DNA from: Thiothrix phosphatis
GTDB taxonomy: Bacteria > Pseudomonadota > Gammaproteobacteria > Thiotrichales > Thiotrichaceae
Assembly: GCF_035668035.1 (NCBI RefSeq)
Contig: NZ_JAYMYJ010000030.1
Span: 44,956 to 108,955 of the forward strand
Direction: 5' to 3'
DNA length: 64,000 nucleotides
In this document: piece after piece, positions 37,216-45,635 of the stretch
Layout of the letters: each line of letters starts with the position of its first letter
Numbering within the stretch: position 1 is the first letter of the stretch
The notes under the pieces: generated by a model
Seen by the model: the letters and a program-made list of their open reading frames with translations, nothing else
What the model was told of the DNA's origin: nothing
Databases searched by the model: none
Program-made: the position numbers and the translations under genes

Positions 37216-38163
37216 ATGTTGGAACTATTTCCGTTCAAAACAGCCATCCCCTTCATGCGGTATGGCAAGGTGACCACGGCCATTTCACTCATCACCTTCC
37301 TGTTGTCCGTGTTTGCACTGGCCTTCTACGGCCTGAACCTCGGGGTAGACTTCACCGGCGGCACGGTCATGGAAGTGCGTTACGCACAGGCCGCGCCATT
37401 GGAAAACATCCGCCAGTCGCTCAAGGGGGAAGGCTTTTCCGAAGTCGCCGTCCAAAACTTCGGGACATCGCAGGATGTGCTGATCCGTTTGCCGGTGAAA
37501 GAGGGCCTGAGCGGCGCGCAAGTCAGCGAGCAGGTCATGAAAACCCTGCAAACCCAGGCACCGGACGTCAAACTGAGCCGGGTTGAGTTCGTCGGCCCGC
37601 AGGTCGGCCAGGAACTGTATGAAAACGGCGGGCTGGCGTTGCTGCTGGTGGCCGCAGGCATCATCATCTATCTGGCGTTCCGTTTCGAGTGGCGCTTCGC
37701 CGTTTCCGCCGCCATCGCCAACCTGCATGACGTGGTGATCATCCTTGGCCTGTTCGCATTTTTCCAATGGCAGTTCGACCTGACGGTGCTGGCGGGCGTG
37801 CTGGCGATCCTCGGTTACTCGGTGAACGAATCGGTGGTCGTGTTCGACCGGATTCGGGAAAACATCCGCACCATGCGCGACGCCAGCATCCCGGACATGA
37901 TCGACAGCGCGATCACCACCACCATGTCCCGCACCATCATCACCCACCTTTCCACCCAGATCATGGTGTTGTCGATGCTGTGGTTCGGGGGCGAAGCGCT
38001 GCACAATTTCGCGCTGGCGCTGACCATCGGCATCATGTTCGGCATCTACTCCTCCGTGCTGGTCGCATCGCCGTTGTTGCTGCTGTTCGGCCTCAAGCGC
38101 GAACACATGATCCAGAAGGAGCAGAAAATCGAAGGCATGAACGCCGACGGTTCTGTTGTCTGA
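37216..38163 (+). CDS. secF: Protein translocase subunit SecF
   Basis: Partner of SecD in the SecDF-YajC complex. The 315-residue protein has an N-terminal helix, a periplasmic domain with GLNLGVDFTGGTVMEVRY, and a helix block with ILGYSVNESVVVFDRIREN. That motif and SRTIITHLSTQIMVLSMLWF are typical of SecF. The start is supported by GGGGGAG 9 nt upstream. The end is 54 nt before nhaA. Identification is secure. Confidence 0.97.
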   Translation: MLELFPFKTAIPFMRYGKVTTAISLITFLLSVFALAFYGLNLGVDFTGGTVMEVRYAQAAPLENIRQSLKGEGFSEVAVQNFGTSQDVLIRLPVKEGLSGAQVSEQVMKTLQTQAPDVKLSRVEFVGPQVGQELYENGGLALLLVAAGIIIYLAFRFEWRFAVSAAIANLHDVVIILGLFAFFQWQFDLTVLAGVLAILGYSVNESVVVFDRIRENIRTMRDASIPDMIDSAITTTMSRTIITHLSTQIMVLSMLWFGGEALHNFALALTIGIMFGIYSSVLVASPLLLLFGLKREHMIQKEQKIEGMNADGSVV

Positions 38164-38191
38164 AATTAAGCCTGTATCAATGGTGTTATTT

Positions 38192-38227
38192 GTCCCTGCA
38201 GCACGTCTGCGGGGACAATGCCCCGCA
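38192..38227 (+). promoter_or_regulatory. Two mutually exclusive hairpins over the nhaA ribosome site
   Basis: Hairpin A pairs 38192-38201 with 38207-38216 (10 bp, one wobble). Hairpin B pairs 38208-38214 with 38221-38227 (7 bp perfect, loop ACAATG). Both use the GGGGA ribosome-site segment at 38211-38215, and B reaches the A of the probable start codon. They cannot form together, which is the layout of translational control elements. No regulator or ligand is visible. Confidence 0.4.
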
Positions 38228-39399
38228 TGAAACAGGCATTCCAACACTTCCTCAAACTCGAATCCGCCAGCGGCATTTTGCTGGTGATCGCCACGCTGCT
38301 GGCGATGATAGCCGCCAACTCCCCGGCGCAACTTCTCTACGACGCCCTGCTTTCCACCCCGGTTGAAGTCCGCATCGGTGCCTTGGAAATCGCCAAGCCC
38401 CTGCTGCTATGGGTCAACGATGGCCTGATGGCGCTGTTTTTTCTGCTGGTCGGGCTGGAAATCAAACGCGAAATCCTTCACGGTGAACTGGCTGACCCGG
38501 CCAAAGCCGCCCTGCCCGTCATGGCGGCCATTGGCGGCATGATTGCGCCTGCGCTGCTGTACGCCGCTTTCAATTGGGAGGATCCGGCCAACCTGCGTGG
38601 CTGGGCCATTCCGGCAGCGACGGATATCGCCTTTGCGCTGGGCGTGTTGTCGCTGCTGGGCAAGCGGGCACCGCCTGCGCTGAAGCTGTTCCTGCTGACG
38701 CTGGCGATCGTCGACGATCTTGGTGCCATTGTGGTGATTGCGCTGTTTTATACGGTGGAGCTGTCAGTCCTCTCCTTACTGGTGGCCATGGCAGCCCTGC
38801 TGACGCTGTATGCCTTCAACCGGCGCGGCGTGTTGTCCCTGTCCCCCTACCTGCTGGTCGGGCTGGTGATGTGGGTGGCGGTGTTGAAATCCGGCGTCCA
38901 CGCCACGCTGGCCGGGGTGCTGTTGGCGTTTTTCATTCCCCTGCGCGCGGCTCCAGGAGAACCGCACACGGTCGCCGAGGGCTTGGAGCATGACCTGCAC
39001 GGTTCGGTTTCATTCGTGATCCTGCCGCTGTTCGCCTTCATGAACACGGGCGTATCCCTCGCTGGCTTGTCACTGGACGCCCTATTGCATCCGGTTCCGC
39101 TGGGCATCATGACTGGGCTGTTCATCGGCAAACAACTGGGTGTCATGCTGTTTTGTTGGCTGGCAGTCCAACTGCGGCTGGCGAAAATGCCGCAGGGCGT
39201 GGATTGGTGGGAACTGTATGGCGTCGCGGTGCTGGCAGGCATCGGCTTCACCATGAGCCTGTTCATCAGCTCGCTGGCATTCGAACAAAGCGACCTGGGG
39301 TACGCCGTCAATGACCGGATTGGCATCCTGCTGGGTTCAACCGCTTCCGCGCTGACCGGCTACCTGCTGCTGCGCTGGCGGTTACGGAAACACGGCTGA
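38227..39399 (+). CDS. nhaA: Na+/H+ antiporter NhaA
   Basis: A 390-residue polytopic membrane antiporter that exchanges protons for sodium. The family core is present: ATDIAFALGVLSLLGKR with the paired-aspartate region LLTLAIVDDLGAIVVIALFY, LLWVNDGLMALFFLLVGLE, and late GIGFTMSLFISSLAFE. I chose ATG 38227 (MKQAFQHFLKLESASG), which aligns with known NhaA N-termini and is 11 nt from GGGGA; ATG 38218 would be only 2 nt from it. A hairpin pair covers this site. The gene is downstream of secF and upstream of moeA, with no obvious functional link to either. Confidence 0.95.
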   Translation: MKQAFQHFLKLESASGILLVIATLLAMIAANSPAQLLYDALLSTPVEVRIGALEIAKPLLLWVNDGLMALFFLLVGLEIKREILHGELADPAKAALPVMAAIGGMIAPALLYAAFNWEDPANLRGWAIPAATDIAFALGVLSLLGKRAPPALKLFLLTLAIVDDLGAIVVIALFYTVELSVLSLLVAMAALLTLYAFNRRGVLSLSPYLLVGLVMWVAVLKSGVHATLAGVLLAFFIPLRAAPGEPHTVAEGLEHDLHGSVSFVILPLFAFMNTGVSLAGLSLDALLHPVPLGIMTGLFIGKQLGVMLFCWLAVQLRLAKMPQGVDWWELYGVAVLAGIGFTMSLFISSLAFEQSDLGYAVNDRIGILLGSTASALTGYLLLRWRLRKHG

Positions 39400-39439
39400 T
39401 ATACTCGGCCTTCCATCCACAACCGCCAATCACAACAAT

Positions 39440-40702
39440 ATGAGCAATGTCAACAACACACCCTCTTCCGTTTCCTGCGATGCCCCAGCAGCGGGCGTCT
39501 TGACGCAGGAACAGGCGCAGGAACGCATCCTCGCCGCCATCAGCCCCTTGCAGGCCTGCGAACGGGTGGGGCTGCGGCAAGCCTCCGGACGCATCCTGGC
39601 GCATGGCCTCACCGCCCGCATCGCCGTGCCGCCACACCGCAATTCGGCCATGGACGGCTACGCCCTGCGCCATGCCGACTTGGCCTCAGGGCAGATGCTG
39701 CGTGTCATTGGCAGCTCCTTTGCAGGCCACCCTTTTTCCGGCACCGTGCAGGCGGGCGAATGTGTGCGCATCATGACAGGCGCGGTGGCGCCGGAAGGTG
39801 CTGACAGCGTGGTGATGCAGGAAAATGTCCAGCGCGACGGCGACAGCATCCGGGTCTTAAGCAAGGTGAAACCAGGCGAACATATCCGCCACCCTGGCGA
39901 AGACCTACAGCCGGGCGACGCCATGTTGGCGGCAGGTCGCAAGCTGAATGCGGCGGATCTCGGCCTGCTGGCTTCGCAGGGTTTCAGTGAAGTGGATGTC
40001 ATCCGCCGCCCGCGTGTGGCTTTCTGCTCCACTGGCGACGAACTCAAAGGCATTGGCGAAACCTTGCAGACGGGTGAAATCTACGACAGCAACCGCTACA
40101 CCCTGTACGGCATGCTGCAACAGCTGGATGTGGACATTATCGACATGGGCGTGGCACGCGACACGCCCGCAGCGGTGGAGCACACCTTCCGGCAAGCCAG
40201 CCAGATGGCCGATATTTTCATCACCAGCGGCGGCGTCTCAGTCGGTGAAGCCGATTTTGTCACCGCGACCCTGCGGCAACTGGGGCAAGTCGATTTCTGG
40301 AAAATCGCCATCAAACCGGGCAAACCACTGGCGTTCGGCACGCTGGGAAACTGCTGCTTCTTCGGCCTGCCCGGCAACCCGGTGTCGGTCATGGCGACCT
40401 TCATCCTGTTCGTGCGCCCGGCCATCCTCAGGATGCGGGGCGAAAGCCTGCCGGTCACGCCCGAATTCCCCGCCATTTGTGAAACGCCGCTCAAGAAAGC
40501 CCCCGGACGCAAAGACTTTCAGCGCGGCGTCTGTGAACGCGACGCCAACGGCCAATGGCGGGTGCGCAGCACTGGCGGGCAAGGTTCGCACATCCTGCGC
40601 TCCATGAGCCAAGCCAACTGCTTCATCGCCCTACCGCAGGAATGGGGGAACGTGGAAGCGGGGGCCACCGTCCCCATCATCCCGTTTGCAGGATTGCTGT
40701 AA
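39440..40702 (+). CDS. moeA: Molybdopterin molybdenumtransferase MoeA
   Basis: Inserts molybdate into adenylylated molybdopterin in the last step of molybdenum cofactor synthesis. The 420-residue protein has the N-terminal MoeA linker domain (RIAVPPHRNSAMDGYALRH), the MoaB/Mog-like domain with SGGVSVGEADFV, and FFGLPGNPVSVMATF near the C-terminus. No other moa/mob genes are in the window. A clear terminator follows its stop by 4 nt. Confidence 0.95.
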   Translation: MSNVNNTPSSVSCDAPAAGVLTQEQAQERILAAISPLQACERVGLRQASGRILAHGLTARIAVPPHRNSAMDGYALRHADLASGQMLRVIGSSFAGHPFSGTVQAGECVRIMTGAVAPEGADSVVMQENVQRDGDSIRVLSKVKPGEHIRHPGEDLQPGDAMLAAGRKLNAADLGLLASQGFSEVDVIRRPRVAFCSTGDELKGIGETLQTGEIYDSNRYTLYGMLQQLDVDIIDMGVARDTPAAVEHTFRQASQMADIFITSGGVSVGEADFVTATLRQLGQVDFWKIAIKPGKPLAFGTLGNCCFFGLPGNPVSVMATFILFVRPAILRMRGESLPVTPEFPAICETPLKKAPGRKDFQRGVCERDANGQWRVRSTGGQGSHILRSMSQANCFIALPQEWGNVEAGATVPIIPFAGLL

Positions 40703-40706
40703 AACG

Positions 40707-40734
40707 AAAAAGGGCTGCTAACGCAGCCCTTTTT
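40707..40734. terminator. Bidirectional intrinsic terminator between moeA and the sulfur-globule-like gene
   Basis: A perfect 12-bp stem (40707-40718 with 40723-40734) with a TAAC loop has an A-run on the left and a T-run on the right. It therefore can end both the plus-strand moeA transcript and the minus-strand transcript of the convergent gene at 40756-41601. Confidence 0.9.
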
Positions 40735-40755
40735 GGGTCGCTTGTTCCAGGCCGG

Positions 40756-41601
40756 TCACTTCGCTGGTGCAGCCGCGGGCGGTGGAGGTGGCGGCGGCAT
40801 ATCCGGCGATGCTGCTGGCACTGGCTCAACTGCCGGAGCCGCAGCAGCGGCTTCAGGCGCTGGCGCAGCAGCAGGCGCAGGTTTGGCTTCCCCAACCGGG
40901 GCAGCGGCTTTTGCTTCAGCCGCAGGAGGTGGCGGAGTGGCGGCGGCTTTCGCAGCTGCTTTTTGCTGTTCTGCCATTGCCTTGCGGTGCCCTTCCATCA
41001 TTTTGAAGAACGCGTCAGCCTGGGCGCGTTGCATCAACATCTGCTGATAGATTTGCTCGAAACTAGGGGCCTGCATCATCGGCGGCATACCATAGCCGTA
41101 GCCCGGAGCCATCGGTGGGGCTTGCATGGCCTGCGCCGGAGCAGCAGCCTGGCCTTGTGCAGCAGGGGTTTGCTGCATCATCGGCATGCCATAACCGGGC
41201 ATCCCATTGCCGTAACCCCATGGGTTGTTCTGGTAAGAATTGCTGTAACCGTACAGGTTGTTATAACCATTGCCATAACCGTAGCCATTGCCATACAGAT
41301 TGGCGGCAGTGTCGCCTCGGCCCCGCCCGTAAAGGTCAGAACCCATGTCGGTCTTGCCTTTACCCTTTAAGGTGATGGTGAAATCGACATCGCCATCGGC
41401 ATTGCCCTTGCCACGCCCCCAACCGGAAACATCGCTGGCACCAGAACCATAGCCTTGCCCATAGCCACTGGTGTTGCCCTGGCCAGCGCCATACCCCTGG
41501 CCAGTGCCATTGCCATTATCAAAGCCGTCCATAAAATCGGCGGAAGCCATGCCAGAAACCGCCAATCCCGCCAGCAAAATGGCTATTTTTGTATGTTTCA
41601 T
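40756..41601 (-). CDS. Secreted Gly/Tyr/Asn-rich protein, candidate sulfur globule envelope protein
   Basis: A 281-residue secreted low-complexity protein. The N-terminus is a clear Sec signal (MKHTKIAILLAGLAVSGMASA). The mature N-terminal part to about residue 160 is Gly/Tyr/Asn-rich, with GNGYGYGNGYNNLYGYSN-type runs. A Met/Pro-rich segment with GYGYGMPPMM comes next, then a helical stretch (PSFEQIYQQMLMQRAQADAF) and an Ala/Pro/Glu-rich C-terminus ending in a polyproline run. Sulfur globule proteins of Allochromatium and Thiothrix are likewise secreted and Gly/Tyr/Asn-rich, although usually shorter. The start at 41601 is supported by AGAGAGGGA; a longer frame to 41676 has no ribosome site. 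Function is inferred from composition only. Confidence 0.6.
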   Translation of the reverse strand: MKHTKIAILLAGLAVSGMASADFMDGFDNGNGTGQGYGAGQGNTSGYGQGYGSGASDVSGWGRGKGNADGDVDFTITLKGKGKTDMGSDLYGRGRGDTAANLYGNGYGYGNGYNNLYGYSNSYQNNPWGYGNGMPGYGMPMMQQTPAAQGQAAAPAQAMQAPPMAPGYGYGMPPMMQAPSFEQIYQQMLMQRAQADAFFKMMEGHRKAMAEQQKAAAKAAATPPPPAAEAKAAAPVGEAKPAPAAAPAPEAAAAAPAVEPVPAASPDMPPPPPPPAAAPAK

Positions 41602-41809
41602 GTAATCCCTCTCTTCATTTAACGATGGTGTCGATCCGATGTGTTGGAAGAAAAACAGCTCCCTGTGCCTTGTCATACTGCCTAATAAGCCAACAGAAAG
41701 CCGGACTCATAATCACATATAAGCTTCTACCCTGGCAACAAGTGATATTAACCCGTAATGTTCCGGCGAGTAGAATCCGGCAAACCTGCAACCGATAGCA
41801 CCATTCCCT

Positions 41810-43327
41810 ATGAACGCCGTTATTTCCCTCAAAACCGAAAAACTTGCCCTGAGCCTGCTGGCGCTGGCCGCACTGGCGGCCATCCTGCTGTTCATTGCGC
41901 TGGGGCAATATGCGCAGCCGTCCGCTGATGATTTCTGCATGGCTGAAGGTGTCCGCCGGGAAGGCTTGTGGACGCATCTGTGGAACCATTATCAGGAATG
42001 GAGCGGGCGTTATTCCGGCAACACCCTGTACGCCATTTACCCACTGCTGTCCGGCGGCCTGTTGTACGGTTACAAATTCATTGCCCTGTTGTTGTTGCTG
42101 TCACTGTTTACGGCGGCAGCGTTTTGCCTGTCACGGCTATTCCTGATCCGCATGAATGCCAACGTGGCCGTGGTCGCTGCCCTCGCCTTTACTGCGGTGT
42201 ATGTGCTGGGGCTGCGCAGCCCCGCCAGTAGCCTGTACTGGATGGCGGGCTCGTTATCCTACCTGACGGCCAATATCCTGCTGTTGCTGATGGCCGGGTT
42301 GATGTTCCAGCTTGCCGACCACCAGCGCGAAGCAAAACGGGGCAGCGCCACCCTCCTCACACTGGCGTTCGTCCTGACACTGGCGATTGGTGCAAACGAA
42401 ACCGGGATGCTGATGGCCGCCACCGCTGTCGCTGTCACGCTGTTGGCAAGCCTGTCCAAGGGCTGGCGCATGGCGTGGCCATGGCTACTGCTGTTCATCG
42501 TCGCGGCAGCCTGTAGTGCGGTTGTTTATTTCGCACCTGGAAATACAGTGCGTGAATCCACCTTCCGTTACGGGCACGACCTGTTGCGCGCCATGCAGGG
42601 CAGCCTGATCATGGGGGCATGGACTATCCTGGGTTGGGCGCAAAGCCCCGTCTTTCTGCTGGCCACTGCGCTGACGCCATTCCTGACCCTCCTGCTGCTG
42701 CGCAACGGCCAGCGGCAATTCCGGCCACGGAAAAGGAGCCTGCTAGCCCTTGCCGCCGGTACGCTGCTATCGCCGATACTGCTGGAGTTTCCGGCTTGGT
42801 GGTCGATGGGCGGCTGGCCGCCGGTTCGCACAGTGGACGCCATCTATTTCGTATTTCTGTGCGGCTGGCTGTTTACCGTAGGGGCATTCACGCTGTACTT
42901 CCTGCCACCCGGCTGGCGGGAAACCGGGCTGGCGCGGCCTGGAAGGGTCGGCGCATTCATGGCAGTGGCCGTGTTGTTTGCGCTGGCGACCTACGCCAAC
43001 GGCAGTTTCCAGCACGCCCTGCTGGACTGGCGGCATGCCGCACCCGCCTTCAACGCCTATATCCAGCAACGCTACGCCCTGATCGATGCAGCGCATCAGC
43101 AGGGCCAGCGCCGCCTGATTGTGCCTGCGTTTGAAGGCGAATATCCGCGCTCGCTTTACTTCAACGACATCCTGCCGCTGTCGTTTGACTGGCGAAATGT
43201 CTGTTACGCGCGCTATTTTGACCTAGACCGGATCAAGCGCAAACGCGGACAAACCAAGCCACGCCAAGCGAGAATGCATCCGCCATCCCCGGCCTGGACG
43301 CAAACCTCACCCGAAGAAGCCCCGTAG
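41810..43327 (+). CDS. DUF6056-type multispanning membrane protein
   Basis: A 505-residue membrane protein with many hydrophobic segments. The N-terminal half has the PSADDFCMAEGVRREGLWT and WSGRYSGNTLYAI segments characteristic of DUF6056/GtrII-like glycosyl-transferring membrane proteins, with acidic residues after the first helix as in GT-C enzymes. The C-terminus is a soluble tail ending in basic residues (RIKRKRGQTKPRQARMH). It lies one base upstream of a GtrB-like glycosyltransferase gene, so the two probably form a lipid-linked glycosylation module. The acceptor is unknown. Confidence 0.7.
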   Translation: MNAVISLKTEKLALSLLALAALAAILLFIALGQYAQPSADDFCMAEGVRREGLWTHLWNHYQEWSGRYSGNTLYAIYPLLSGGLLYGYKFIALLLLLSLFTAAAFCLSRLFLIRMNANVAVVAALAFTAVYVLGLRSPASSLYWMAGSLSYLTANILLLLMAGLMFQLADHQREAKRGSATLLTLAFVLTLAIGANETGMLMAATAVAVTLLASLSKGWRMAWPWLLLFIVAAACSAVVYFAPGNTVRESTFRYGHDLLRAMQGSLIMGAWTILGWAQSPVFLLATALTPFLTLLLLRNGQRQFRPRKRSLLALAAGTLLSPILLEFPAWWSMGGWPPVRTVDAIYFVFLCGWLFTVGAFTLYFLPPGWRETGLARPGRVGAFMAVAVLFALATYANGSFQHALLDWRHAAPAFNAYIQQRYALIDAAHQQGQRRLIVPAFEGEYPRSLYFNDILPLSFDWRNVCYARYFDLDRIKRKRGQTKPRQARMHPPSPAWTQTSPEEAP

Positions 43328-43328
43328 C

Positions 43329-44279
43329 ATGCAAGAACGTTCCGGCCTGATTTCCATCGCCGTGCCTTGTTTCAATGAGCAAAAGGGCATCCGGCATTTC
43401 GTGGAGACCCTTACCCCCGTACTGGAGACGCTGGGCCATCCGTATGAAATCCTGTTCGTCGACGACGGCAGCACCGACGATACCTTGGCTATCCTGACAG
43501 TGCTGGCGAACGCCGACCCACGCCTTAAGGTCATCGGCCTGACCCGCAATTTCGGCAAGGAAGCCGCGCTGACGGCGGCGCTGGATTTCGTCAGCGGCGA
43601 CGCCGTCATCCCGATGGATGCCGACCTGCAAGATCCGGTGGAATTGGTTCCGTGCATGGTGGCGCGCTGGGAAGCAGGAGCCGAGATCGTGCTGGCGCAC
43701 CGTCAGGCGCGGCCTGGGGATTCAGCCGCCCGACGCTGGGCGGCACGGCGGTTCTACCGCATCATTTCCCGCCTTAGCGCCATCCCGATTCCTGCGGATG
43801 TGGGAGATTTTCGCCTGATAGACCGCAAGGTGGTCGAATGTGTGCGGCAACTGCCGGAAAAAACCCGCTTCATGAAAGGCATCCTCGCCTGGCCGGGCTT
43901 CCACAGCGAAACCCTCGAATTTACCCGCCCGCCCCGGCAAACCGGCGGCAGCAAATGGCCGTTGTGGAAACTGTTCAATTTCGCGCTGGATGGGATTTTT
44001 TCATTTTCCACCGCTCCCCTGCGGGTCTGGACCTATCTCGGCGTCGCTTTATCCCTGTTTTCATTGGGCTACCTGCTATGGGTGATGGGCAAGACGCTGT
44101 TGCTGGGCGTGGATGTGCCGGGCTACGCTTCCACCCTCTCGGTCATCCTGTTCTTCAACGGCATTATCCTGATCGGGCTGGGGATTCTGGGGGAATACCT
44201 GGGCCGGGTGTTCGTGGAGGTGAAAGGCAGGCCGGTGTATCTGGTGAAATCAACAGTGGGCTTCGACACCAAAACCTGA
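43329..44279 (+). CDS. Polyprenyl-phosphate glycosyltransferase (GT2, GtrB/ArnC/Dpm-like)
   Basis: Probably transfers a sugar from a nucleotide donor to undecaprenyl phosphate at the inner face of the membrane. The 316 residues hold a GT2 domain (SIAVPCFNEQKGIRHFVE, then LFVDDGSTDDT and MDADLQDP) and two C-terminal membrane helices (VWTYLGVALSLFSLGYLLW and LSVILFFNGIILIGLGIL). That layout defines GtrB/ArnC-type enzymes. It immediately follows the DUF6056 gene, which would use the lipid-linked sugar. The left end of the split IS1 element begins about 104 nt after its stop. Confidence 0.88.
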   Translation: MQERSGLISIAVPCFNEQKGIRHFVETLTPVLETLGHPYEILFVDDGSTDDTLAILTVLANADPRLKVIGLTRNFGKEAALTAALDFVSGDAVIPMDADLQDPVELVPCMVARWEAGAEIVLAHRQARPGDSAARRWAARRFYRIISRLSAIPIPADVGDFRLIDRKVVECVRQLPEKTRFMKGILAWPGFHSETLEFTRPPRQTGGSKWPLWKLFNFALDGIFSFSTAPLRVWTYLGVALSLFSLGYLLWVMGKTLLLGVDVPGYASTLSVILFFNGIILIGLGILGEYLGRVFVEVKGRPVYLVKSTVGFDTKT

Positions 44280-44316
44280 CCCGAATCCGGCGACAGACTG
44301 CACGGGCTATCTTCGT

Positions 44317-44350
44317 CCGGTCAATTTTGAGAAACTCAAAACTGATCCGG
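44317..44350. repeat. Near-perfect inverted repeat between the GtrB-like gene and the IS1 left end
   Basis: Arms 44317-44331 and 44335-44350 pair over 15 positions with one 1-nt bulge and one G-T wobble around an AAA loop. There is no T-run. It may serve as a transcript-end hairpin for the upstream operon or be part of a target site used by the IS; neither is proven. Confidence 0.5.
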
Positions 44351-44383
44351 CCCAGCCTCTCCGGACACAGCAAGAAGTGAGCA

Positions 44384-44408
44384 GGTCGTGATTTAGATGA
44401 GCTGAAAG
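44384..44408 (+). repeat. IS1-family left terminal inverted repeat
   Basis: Begins GGTCGTGATTTAG and matches the complement of 50101-50125 at 23 of 25 positions, the outer 13 perfectly. Confidence 0.85.
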
Positions 44409-44449
44409 CGGCAGAGCTGTATGCTGGCCTTTTGTCCTGGGAGGTTAGG

Positions 44450-44604
44450 ATGGCAAGCATCCTGGCCAAGTGTCCATCCTGTGAAAGTGAACGGGTCTAC
44501 CGCCATGGCGAAGCGCGCAGCGGCATCCAGCGTCACCGTTGTCGGGACTGCCATCACCGCTTCCAACTGGACTGCCTGTATGAAGCCAACAAACCAGGTA
44601 CAAC
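44450..44604 (+). pseudogene. insA: insA (IS1 family), 5' half
   Basis: Starts MASILAKCPSCESERVYRHG and continues with RHRCRDCHHRFQLD, the zinc-finger part of InsA (CPSC ... CRDC). The match to IS1 InsA continues to EANKPGTT, then stops; the frame downstream is unrelated. The missing C-terminal helix-turn-helix half appears at 49552-49680. An upstream TTG at 44432 would add six residues and is less likely than the ATG at 44450. It cannot produce a functional InsA. Confidence 0.82.
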
Positions 44605-44705
44605 CCAACATCCTGTCCGCCCCGGTATAGCGGAAAGACAGTGTGGCTTTATGCCTTGCAGCGGGAACATGCTACCATCCGGCATCTTTTCGGCAGGATT
44701 CCAGC

Positions 44706-45635
44706 ATGGCAACAGCACTCGACATCCAGGGTTTACGCAAGACCTACAGCAATGGCTTCGCCGCCCTCAAGGGCATCGACCTGCGGGTGGAGCAAGGGGA
44801 TTTCTTTGCCCTGCTGGGGGCGAATGGCGCAGGCAAGTCCACCACCATCGGCATTGTCAGTTCGCTGGTGAACAAGACGGCGGGCAAGGTCAGCATTTTC
44901 GGCTACGACATTGACACCCAGCGCGAACAGGCCAGGGCGCAGATCGGGCTGGTGCCGCAGGAGTTCAATTTCAATATCTTCGAGCCTGTCATCGAAATCG
45001 TGATGAACCAGGGTGGCTATTACGGCATTCCGCGCAAGGAGGCCCAGGCCCGCGCCGAACCCTTGCTGAAACAGCTGGGCTTGTGGGACAAGGCCCGGGA
45101 ACAGGCGGGCAAATTATCCGGCGGGATGAAACGCCGCCTGATGATCGCCCGCGCACTGATCCACCAGCCGCGCCTGCTGATCCTGGACGAGCCGACGGCG
45201 GGGGTGGACATTGAAATCCGCCGCTCCATGTGGGAGTTCCTGCGCAAGCTGAACGCCGACGGTGCCACCATCATCCTCACCACCCACTATCTGGAAGAGG
45301 CCGAAAGCCTGTGCCGCAATATCGGCATCATCGACAAGGGCGAAATGATTGAAAACACCAGCATGAAAAAACTGCTCAACCGCCTGGACACAGAAAGCTA
45401 TGTGTTCGACCTGGCCGAGCCGCTGGCGTCATTGCCCGCCACTGGCAGCAACCTGTGCCACTGCCACCTGCGGGACCCGACCACGCTGGAAGTCTCCTAT
45501 CACAAGGAGCATTACTCCCTCAACCGGGTCTTCGAGTTCCTCAACCTTCACGGGGTGGAAGTCCACAGCATGCGCAACAAAACCAACCGTCTGGAGCAAT
45601 TGTTCATGGAACTGCTGGAGGGCAACAAACCATGA
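44706..45635 (+). CDS. ABC-2 exporter ATP-binding protein (YadG-like)
   Basis: A 309-residue ATPase. Walker A is LLGANGAGKSTTIG, the signature is LSGGMKRRLMIARAL, Walker B is LLILDEPTAGVD and the switch His lies in ILTTHYLEEAE. The C-terminal ~70 residues form the extra domain usual in DrrA/YadG-type exporters. The start at 44706 (MATALDIQGLRKTYSNG) is preceded by CAGGA; an upstream frame start at 44643 would enter the insertion junction. The stop overlaps the permease start by 4 nt (ATGA). It is the first gene inside the split IS1 element. Confidence 0.93.
   Translation: MATALDIQGLRKTYSNGFAALKGIDLRVEQGDFFALLGANGAGKSTTIGIVSSLVNKTAGKVSIFGYDIDTQREQARAQIGLVPQEFNFNIFEPVIEIVMNQGGYYGIPRKEAQARAEPLLKQLGLWDKAREQAGKLSGGMKRRLMIARALIHQPRLLILDEPTAGVDIEIRRSMWEFLRKLNADGATIILTTHYLEEAESLCRNIGIIDKGEMIENTSMKKLLNRLDTESYVFDLAEPLASLPATGSNLCHCHLRDPTTLEVSYHKEHYSLNRVFEFLNLHGVEVHSMRNKTNRLEQLFMELLEGNKP

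Noticed and set aside
37285..38331. 348-codon minus-strand open frame over secF and the nhaA start
   Set aside because: Antisense shadow, His/Gln-rich with no domain.
41000..41560. Short tandem repeats or CRISPR-like array in the Gly/Tyr-rich gene
   Set aside because: The repetition is codon-level low complexity (GGN/TAT/AAC), with no fixed repeat-spacer unit. No CRISPR array was seen anywhere in the window.
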